NCBI RefSeq assembly: GCF_003019815.1
Contig: NZ_CP027774.1
Coordinates: forward strand, 1,054,001 to 1,118,000
DNA length: 64,000 nucleotides
DNA from: Variovorax sp. PMC12
GTDB lineage: Bacteria > Pseudomonadota > Gammaproteobacteria > Burkholderiales > Burkholderiaceae_C
Direction: 5' to 3'
Made by a program: the position numbers and the translations under genes. Numbering within the stretch: position 1 is the stretch's first letter; each line of letters starts with the position of its first letter. The notes below the pieces were generated by a model. That model ran no database searches, was not told the DNA's origin, and was given only the letters and a program-made list of their open reading frames with translations. Shown here in pieces: positions 58,854-64,000 of the stretch.

Positions 58854-61800
58854 ATGCCCCGATCTGTTAAGCCAGGACCTGCCGCATTTGCGCGCCGGGC
58901 GCCTGCCGTAGCCTTTCTTCCCGTGCCCCTGCATTCATTCCATCCCGCCGTTGCCCGGTGGTTCCTGAGAACCTTTCCCGGGCCCACGCCCGCCCAGGCC
59001 GAGGCCTGGCCGGCGATCAGCGCCGGGCGTGACACGCTGGTGGCAGCACCCACCGGCTCCGGCAAGACGCTGACCGCTTTTCTCGCCGCGCTGGACGATC
59101 TCGTGCGCCGGGGCCTCGAACCCGGCGGCCTGCCCGACGAGACGGCGGTCGTCTACGTGTCGCCGCTGAAGGCGCTGTCGAACGACATCCGCCTGAACCT
59201 GGAAGCGCCGCTCGCGGGCATCCGCGCCGAACTGGCGGCGCTCGGGCTGGCCGATGTCGACATCCGCACCGCCGTGCGTACCGGCGACACGCCGCAGCGC
59301 GAACGCCAGCAGAACCTGCGCCGGCCGCCGCACGTGCTGGTGACCACGCCGGAATCGCTCTACGTGCTGCTGGGTTCGGCGTCCGGACGGCGGATGCTCG
59401 CAACGGTGCGCAGCGTGATCGTCGACGAGATCCATGCCGTCGCCGCAAGCAAGCGTGGCAGTCACCTGGCGCTGTCGCTGGAGCGATTGCAGGCGCTGTG
59501 CGCGGCACATTCGGGCGCGCGACCGGTGCGCATCGGCCTGTCGGCCACGCAAAAGCCCATCGACGAGGTGGCGCGCTTCCTGGTGGGCGCGGGCGCACTG
59601 TGCGCGGACGGCACGGCCGACTGCGCGGTCGTCGACATCGGCTATGCCAGGCAGCGCGATCTGGCGCTCGAACTGCCGCCGACGCCGCTGGAAGCCGTCA
59701 TGTCCGGCGACCAGTGGACGCAGGTGTACGCGCGCGTGGCCGAGCTGGTGTGGCTGCACAAGACCACGCTGGTGTTCGTCAACACGCGCCGCATGGCCGA
59801 GCGGGCAGCGCGGCACCTGGGCGACATTCTCGGCAAGGAAGCGGTGGCCGCGCACCACGGCAGCCTGTCGAAGGAAACGCGGCTCGACGCCGAGCAGCGC
59901 CTCAAGCGCGGCGCGCTGAAGGTGCTGGTGGCCACGGCCTCGCTGGAGCTGGGCCTGGACATCGGCGACGTCGACCTGGTCTGCCAGATCGGCTCGCCGC
60001 GTGCCATTGCCACCTTCCTGCAGCGCGCGGGGCGCTCGGGCCATGCGGTGGGCGGGGTGCCGAAGGCGCGGCTCTTCCCGCAGTCGCGCGACGAACTGGT
60101 CGAATGCGCCGCCCTGCTCGACTGCATACGCCGTGGCGAGCTCGACGCCTTGCGCATACTGCCTGCGCCGCTGGACGTGCTGGCCCAGCAGATCGTCGCC
60201 GAGACCGCTTGCCGCGAGTGGGACGAGGACGCGCTCTTCGCGCTGGTACGCCGCGCCTGGCCTTACGCGCGGCTCACGCGCGAGAGCTACATGCAGGTGG
60301 TGTGCATGGTGAGCGAAGGCTTCACCACGCGCCAGGGCCAGCGTGCCGGCCATGTGCACCGTGACGCGGTGAACCACCTGCTTCGCGAACGCAAGGGTGC
60401 GCGCATGACCGCGCTGACTTCCGGCGGCACGATTCCGGAGACCGGCGACTACACGGTGGTGCTGGAGCCGCAGGCCGACAAGATCGGCACGGTCAACGAG
60501 GACTTCGCGATCGAGAGCCTGGCGGGCGACGTGTTCCAGCTCGGCAACACCAGCTACCGCATCCTGAAGATCGAGCCGGGGCGCGTGCGGGTGGAGGACG
60601 CGCACGGGGTTGCGCCCAACATTCCGTTCTGGCTCGGCGAGGCACCGGGGCGCAGCGACGAGCTGTCGTCCGGTGTGTCGCGCCTGCGAGAGGAGGTGGC
60701 GCGGGCCCTGGAAGTCGGCGGCCGCGACAGCGCCATGCGACTGCTGACGCAGACCCTCGGCCTCGACGCAGAAGCGGCGCGCCAGATCGTCGAACACCTG
60801 GCGCATGCATACGCGGTGCTCGGCGCGCTGCCGACGCAACGCACGCTGGTCATGGAACGTTTCTTCGACGCCTCGGGCGGCATGCAGCTGGTGATTCATT
60901 CGCCTTTCGGCAGCCGGCTCAACCGTGCGTGGGGTCTGGCGTTGCGCAAGCGCTTTTGCCGCACCTTCAACTTCGAGCTGCAGGCCGCGGCCACGGAAGA
61001 CGCCATCGTGCTGTCGCTGTCCGCCAGCCACAGCTTTCCGCTCGACGAGGTCGCGCGCTATCTGCATTCGGCCTCGGCGCTGCACGTGCTGGTACAGGCA
61101 TTGCTCGACGCGCCGCTGTTCAACGTGCGCTGGCGCTGGAACGCGACCACGGCGCTGGCGCTGCCGCGCTTCAGCGGCGGGCGCAAGGTGGCGCCGCAGC
61201 TGCAGCGCATGCGCTCCGAAGACCTCCTGGCGGCCGTGTTCCCGGACCAGGTCGCATGCGCGGAGAACATCGTCGGCGAGCGCGAAGTGCCCGCGCATCC
61301 GCTGGTCGCGCAGACCCTCGACGACTGCCTGCACGACGCGATGGATGCCGACGGCTGGCTTGCGTTGCTGCGCCGGATGGAGTCGGGCGAGGTGAAGATG
61401 ATTGCGCGCGACTTGCCGGCACCCTCGCCGCTTGCGATGGAAGCGTTGAGCGCGCGTCCCTATGCCTTTCTCGACGACGCCCCGCTGGAGGAGCGCCGTA
61501 CGCAAGCCGTGCAAAACCGCCGCTACAGCGACCCCGAAAGCGCCGACGATGTCGGCCAGCTCGACGCCGATGCCATCGCCAGCGTGCGCGAGGAAGCATG
61601 GCCGCAACCGCGCAACGCCGACGAGATGCATGAGGCGCTGGGCATGCTCGGCGCGGTGGGCGACGACGAAGTGGCCCGGCAGGCGGACTGGAAGCTCTGG
61701 CTCTCGACGCTCGCCAAGGCAGGCCGCGCCACGCGCCTGCTGTGCGAAGGCAAGGGGCGTGCCGCGCGCGGGCTGTGGGTGACGGCCGAACGGCTGCGGC

Positions 61801-63293
61801 TGCTGCAGGCCGTGGCGCCCGATGCACCGCTGCAACCAGCCATCACCCCGCCCGCCGATGGCGAACAACCGCCGGACCGCGATGCCGCCTTGCGCGAGCT
61901 GCTGCGTTCGCGCCTCGGCGGCCTTGGGCCGGTGAAGGTAGAACAGTTGGCCCGACCGTTGTTCCTGCAGCCTGCCGATATCGAAGGTGCGCTGCTAGCG
62001 CTGCAAGCCGAGGGGAGCGTGTTGCAGGGCCGTTTCACACCGGGCACGACGGCCCTCGAGTGGTGCGAGCGGCATCTTCTGGCGCGCATCCACCGCTACA
62101 CGCTCAAGCGCCTGCGCCGCGAAATCGAACCGGTGGAGCCGCGCGACTTCGTGCGCTTTCTCTTCGAGTGGCAGCACATCGGCGCGTCCGCGCGGGTGCG
62201 CGGTCCGGAGGCGCTCTCGGGCATCCTCTCGCAGCTCGAAGGCTACGAGGCGCCTGCGCCGCTGTGGGAGGCCGAACTGCTTCCCGCGCGCGTGGCCGAT
62301 TACGCCGGCGCATGGCTCGACGACCTGTGCACCGCCGGACGGGTGTTGTGGACACGGCTGCGGCCCAACGCCACGGAGAGCCGCAAGGGTGCGGGCAGTC
62401 TGTCGCTGCGCGCCACGCCGGTCGTGCTGCTGCCGCGTCGCAGCGCCGCGTTGTGGACCACGCTGGCACCCGCGCCGGCCGATGACGAACACCTGGGCTC
62501 GCGGGCCGCGCGCGTGGCCGCGCACCTTGCGCAGCACGGTGCCTGCTTCTTCGACGAGATCGCGGCCGGTACCCGGCTGCTGCCGGTCGAGATCGAGGAG
62601 GCGCTGGCCGAACTGGTCGCCAAGGGCCGTGTGCGCTGCGACAGCTACGCCGGCCTGCGCGCCTTGCTGGTGCCGGCGTCGAAGCGTGCGTCGGCCGACA
62701 CACGGCGGCGCCGTCGCGCGCCGCTCTTCGGCATCGAGGATGCGGGCCGATGGACGCTGGTGCGCCCGCCCGCCGCTGAAACCTTGCCGACCGGTTCCGC
62801 GGAGGCCATCGAGCAGGTCGTGCGCGTGCTGCTGCGCCGCTATGGCGTGATCTGCTGGCGCCTGCTGGAGCGCGAGGCTGCATGGCTTGCGCCGTGGCGC
62901 GATCTGGTGCGCGTGTGCCGGCGGCTGGAAGCGCGCGGCGAGATCCGCGGCGGGCGCTTCATCGCCGGTGTATCGGGCGAGCAGTTCGCGTTGCCTGAAG
63001 CCATCGCGTCGATGCGGCAGGTGCGCCGCCAGCCGGACACTGGCGAGCTGGTCGCGCTGGCGGCCAGCGACCCGGCCAACCTGCTGGGCACGCTGGTGCC
63101 CGGGCCGAAGGTGCCCCGCGTGGCGGGATCGCGCGTGGTGTACCTCGACGGCGTGCCGGTCGCCACCAGCGTGGCCGGGGAAGTCACGATGCTGGTGGCG
63201 CTCGATGCCGCGCAGAAGCAGTCCGCCCTGCGCGCGTTGTCGCTGGACGCGCCGCTGCGGTTCTCGGAGCTGGCTACGCTGCAGCCTGGGTGA
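58854..63293 (+). CDS. lhr: Lhr-type large ATP-dependent helicase
   Basis: About 1480 residues, the full length of the Lhr family (superfamily 2 helicase with a long C-terminal part). Walker A is APTGSGKTLTAFLAALDDL; DEIH lies in VIVDEIHAVAASKRGSHLAL; motif III is IGLSATQKP; motifs IV-VI include TTLVFVNTRRMAERAARHLG, VATASLELGLDIGDVDLVCQ and FLQRAGRSGHAVGG. The C-terminal 900 residues hold winged-helix and Lhr-core domains. Lhr proteins unwind RNA:DNA and act in DNA repair. Starts at TTG 58839, ATG 58854 or GTG 58923 are all possible; the last matches usual family N-termini (LHSFHPAVARWF). Confidence 0.93.
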   Translation: MPRSVKPGPAAFARRAPAVAFLPVPLHSFHPAVARWFLRTFPGPTPAQAEAWPAISAGRDTLVAAPTGSGKTLTAFLAALDDLVRRGLEPGGLPDETAVVYVSPLKALSNDIRLNLEAPLAGIRAELAALGLADVDIRTAVRTGDTPQRERQQNLRRPPHVLVTTPESLYVLLGSASGRRMLATVRSVIVDEIHAVAASKRGSHLALSLERLQALCAAHSGARPVRIGLSATQKPIDEVARFLVGAGALCADGTADCAVVDIGYARQRDLALELPPTPLEAVMSGDQWTQVYARVAELVWLHKTTLVFVNTRRMAERAARHLGDILGKEAVAAHHGSLSKETRLDAEQRLKRGALKVLVATASLELGLDIGDVDLVCQIGSPRAIATFLQRAGRSGHAVGGVPKARLFPQSRDELVECAALLDCIRRGELDALRILPAPLDVLAQQIVAETACREWDEDALFALVRRAWPYARLTRESYMQVVCMVSEGFTTRQGQRAGHVHRDAVNHLLRERKGARMTALTSGGTIPETGDYTVVLEPQADKIGTVNEDFAIESLAGDVFQLGNTSYRILKIEPGRVRVEDAHGVAPNIPFWLGEAPGRSDELSSGVSRLREEVARALEVGGRDSAMRLLTQTLGLDAEAARQIVEHLAHAYAVLGALPTQRTLVMERFFDASGGMQLVIHSPFGSRLNRAWGLALRKRFCRTFNFELQAAATEDAIVLSLSASHSFPLDEVARYLHSASALHVLVQALLDAPLFNVRWRWNATTALALPRFSGGRKVAPQLQRMRSEDLLAAVFPDQVACAENIVGEREVPAHPLVAQTLDDCLHDAMDADGWLALLRRMESGEVKMIARDLPAPSPLAMEALSARPYAFLDDAPLEERRTQAVQNRRYSDPESADDVGQLDADAIASVREEAWPQPRNADEMHEALGMLGAVGDDEVARQADWKLWLSTLAKAGRATRLLCEGKGRAARGLWVTAERLRLLQAVAPDAPLQPAITPPADGEQPPDRDAALRELLRSRLGGLGPVKVEQLARPLFLQPADIEGALLALQAEGSVLQGRFTPGTTALEWCERHLLARIHRYTLKRLRREIEPVEPRDFVRFLFEWQHIGASARVRGPEALSGILSQLEGYEAPAPLWEAELLPARVADYAGAWLDDLCTAGRVLWTRLRPNATESRKGAGSLSLRATPVVLLPRRSAALWTTLAPAPADDEHLGSRAARVAAHLAQHGACFFDEIAAGTRLLPVEIEEALAELVAKGRVRCDSYAGLRALLVPASKRASADTRRRRRAPLFGIEDAGRWTLVRPPAAETLPTGSAEAIEQVVRVLLRRYGVICWRLLEREAAWLAPWRDLVRVCRRLEARGEIRGGRFIAGVSGEQFALPEAIASMRQVRRQPDTGELVALAASDPANLLGTLVPGPKVPRVAGSRVVYLDGVPVATSVAGEVTMLVALDAAQKQSALRALSLDAPLRFSELATLQPG

Positions 63294-63302
63294 TCCGCAG
63301 GC

Positions 63303-64000
63303 TCAGTTGACCTCGGTGCCATGGCCGCCGCCACGGGTCATGACCTCGACGGAGCGCACGCCAGGCTGCTGCTGCAGGCGCAGCACGAAGCGGTCGATGT
63401 CGGCCGATGACACGCGCACCAGCTGAACCGTGATGTCGTCCATCTGACCGCCCGGCTGCACCGCCACCAGGAAGCGCCGCAGCCGCGCAGGCTGGATGCC
63501 CAGGCCGCGCTCCAGCGTCTCGGGGCTTACCGCGCCGTGGTCCGCGACCACGCCCAGGCGGCAGCTCTGGCTGCGGGCACGATAGGCCTCTTCGAGCGGT
63601 TTGATCCCCGCCAGGATCACGAGGATGATCACCGTCGAGGCAGCGGCCGGAAAGTAGAGCCCGCCGCCCACCGCGAGTCCGATCGCGGCCACCGTCCAGA
63701 TGCTGGCTGCCGTAGTGAGCCCACGCACGATCTCTCCACGCGCCAGGATCGCGCCCGCGCCCAGGAAGCCGATGCCCGACACCACCTGGGCGGCAGCGCG
63801 CGAAGGGTCGAGCACCACATGCTCGCCGCGCAGGCTGTCCGCAAAGCCGTATGCCGATACCAGCATGAACAGACAGGCGCCGACACTCACGAGCATGTGC
63901 GTACGGATGCCCGCGGCCCAAAGCAATCGTTCGCGCTCCAGACCGACGAGGCTGCCTAGGGCAGCAGCGACGAGAAGACGCAGCAGCGTTTCACCATGGG
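63303..64000 (-). CDS. MgtC/SapB family membrane protein, 5' end outside the window
   Basis: The frame stays open through the window edge, so at least 232 residues are encoded. The N-terminal half is a four-to-five-helix MgtC domain (LVGLERERLLWAAGIRTH-type start region from about 63970; RTHMLVSVGACLFMLVSAYG; QVVSGIGFLGAGAILARGEI; GLTTAASIWTVAAIGLAVGG). The C-terminal about 90 residues form an ACT-like cytosolic domain. MgtC affects growth in low magnesium and inhibits the F-type ATP synthase in Salmonella; the role here is not known. Converges with the Lhr-type gene. Confidence 0.9.
   Translation of the reverse strand, partial: HGETLLRLLVAAALGSLVGLERERLLWAAGIRTHMLVSVGACLFMLVSAYGFADSLRGEHVVLDPSRAAAQVVSGIGFLGAGAILARGEIVRGLTTAASIWTVAAIGLAVGGGLYFPAAASTVIILVILAGIKPLEEAYRARSQSCRLGVVADHGAVSPETLERGLGIQPARLRRFLVAVQPGGQMDDITVQLVRVSSADIDRFVLRLQQQPGVRSVEVMTRGGGHGTEVN

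Noticed and set aside
58935..61868. An open frame of 977 codons on the minus strand opposite the Lhr-type helicase
   Set aside because: Helicase motifs on the plus strand are unambiguous; the antisense product has shadow-like composition and no family pattern.

Overview
This 64 kb window is GC-rich chromosomal DNA (roughly two thirds G+C by eye) with dense, operon-organised genes. The content suggests a betaproteobacterium of the Burkholderiales, most likely Comamonadaceae (Variovorax/Ramlibacter-like): a cbb3 oxidase locus with ccoG/fixH/hemN, tctBA tricarboxylate carriers without a local receptor gene, TRAP carriers, a PhbB-type reductase, and a YadA-type trimeric autotransporter. The genus is an inference. 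I saw no rRNA, tRNA, CRISPR array or complete mobile element.

Layout. 1-2.2 kb: phosphoketolase (5' end outside). 2.2-8.3 kb: trimeric autotransporter adhesin divergent from a LuxR-type regulator, then an OmpR-type response regulator overlapping a hybrid PAS-GAF kinase. 8.3-18.3 kb: a Crp/Fnr-type regulator followed by a cluster of genes preceded by FNR-like boxes: a degenerate carbamoyltransferase fragment; BON-domain protein with an acetoacetyl-CoA-reductase-like SDR and two zinc alcohol dehydrogenases; UspA with a beta-CASP nuclease; oleate hydratase-like flavoprotein; small membrane proteins. 18.3-20.5 kb: poorly conserved-looking small genes and a lone S24-type repressor. 20.5-30.9 kb: complete cbb3 cytochrome oxidase locus (ccoNOQP, ccoG, fixH, hemN, a TauE/SafE-type protein, ccoIS) plus a UspA, again with FNR-like boxes.

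31-41.4 kb is a catabolic island: a ThuA-domain lipoprotein and a PQQ-dependent dehydrogenase-like lipoprotein with a cupredoxin-like tail; then, on the other strand, an ELWxxDGT-repeat protein, TRAP permeases DctM and DctQ, a type II dehydroquinase homologue and receptor DctP; then an IclR regulator with a second DctP. The same 15-bp palindrome lies in front of both the PQQ operon and the iclR/dctP divergent promoter, which ties the two halves into one predicted regulon.

41.4-43 kb: a TetR regulator and an SDR separated by a perfect 12-bp inverted repeat. 43.2-48.7 kb: a Gram-negative stressosome operon (RsbR, RsbS, RsbT, an RsbX-like phosphatase carrying an extra kinase domain) continuing into a histidine kinase and a REC-PAS-HK-REC hybrid kinase; no sigma factor is present. 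48.7-57.1 kb: PoxB-like enzyme, two tctB-tctA pairs and a TctD/TctE-like two-component system. 57.2-57.5 kb: an orphan integrase N-terminal domain. 57.9-64 kb: a desuccinylase-family protein, a large Lhr-type helicase and an MgtC-family protein running off the end.

As a whole the first half reads as a low-oxygen adaptation region (high-affinity oxidase, anaerobic haem synthesis, fermentative dehydrogenases, stress proteins) under a shared FNR-like promoter architecture. The second half is nutrient uptake and signalling.
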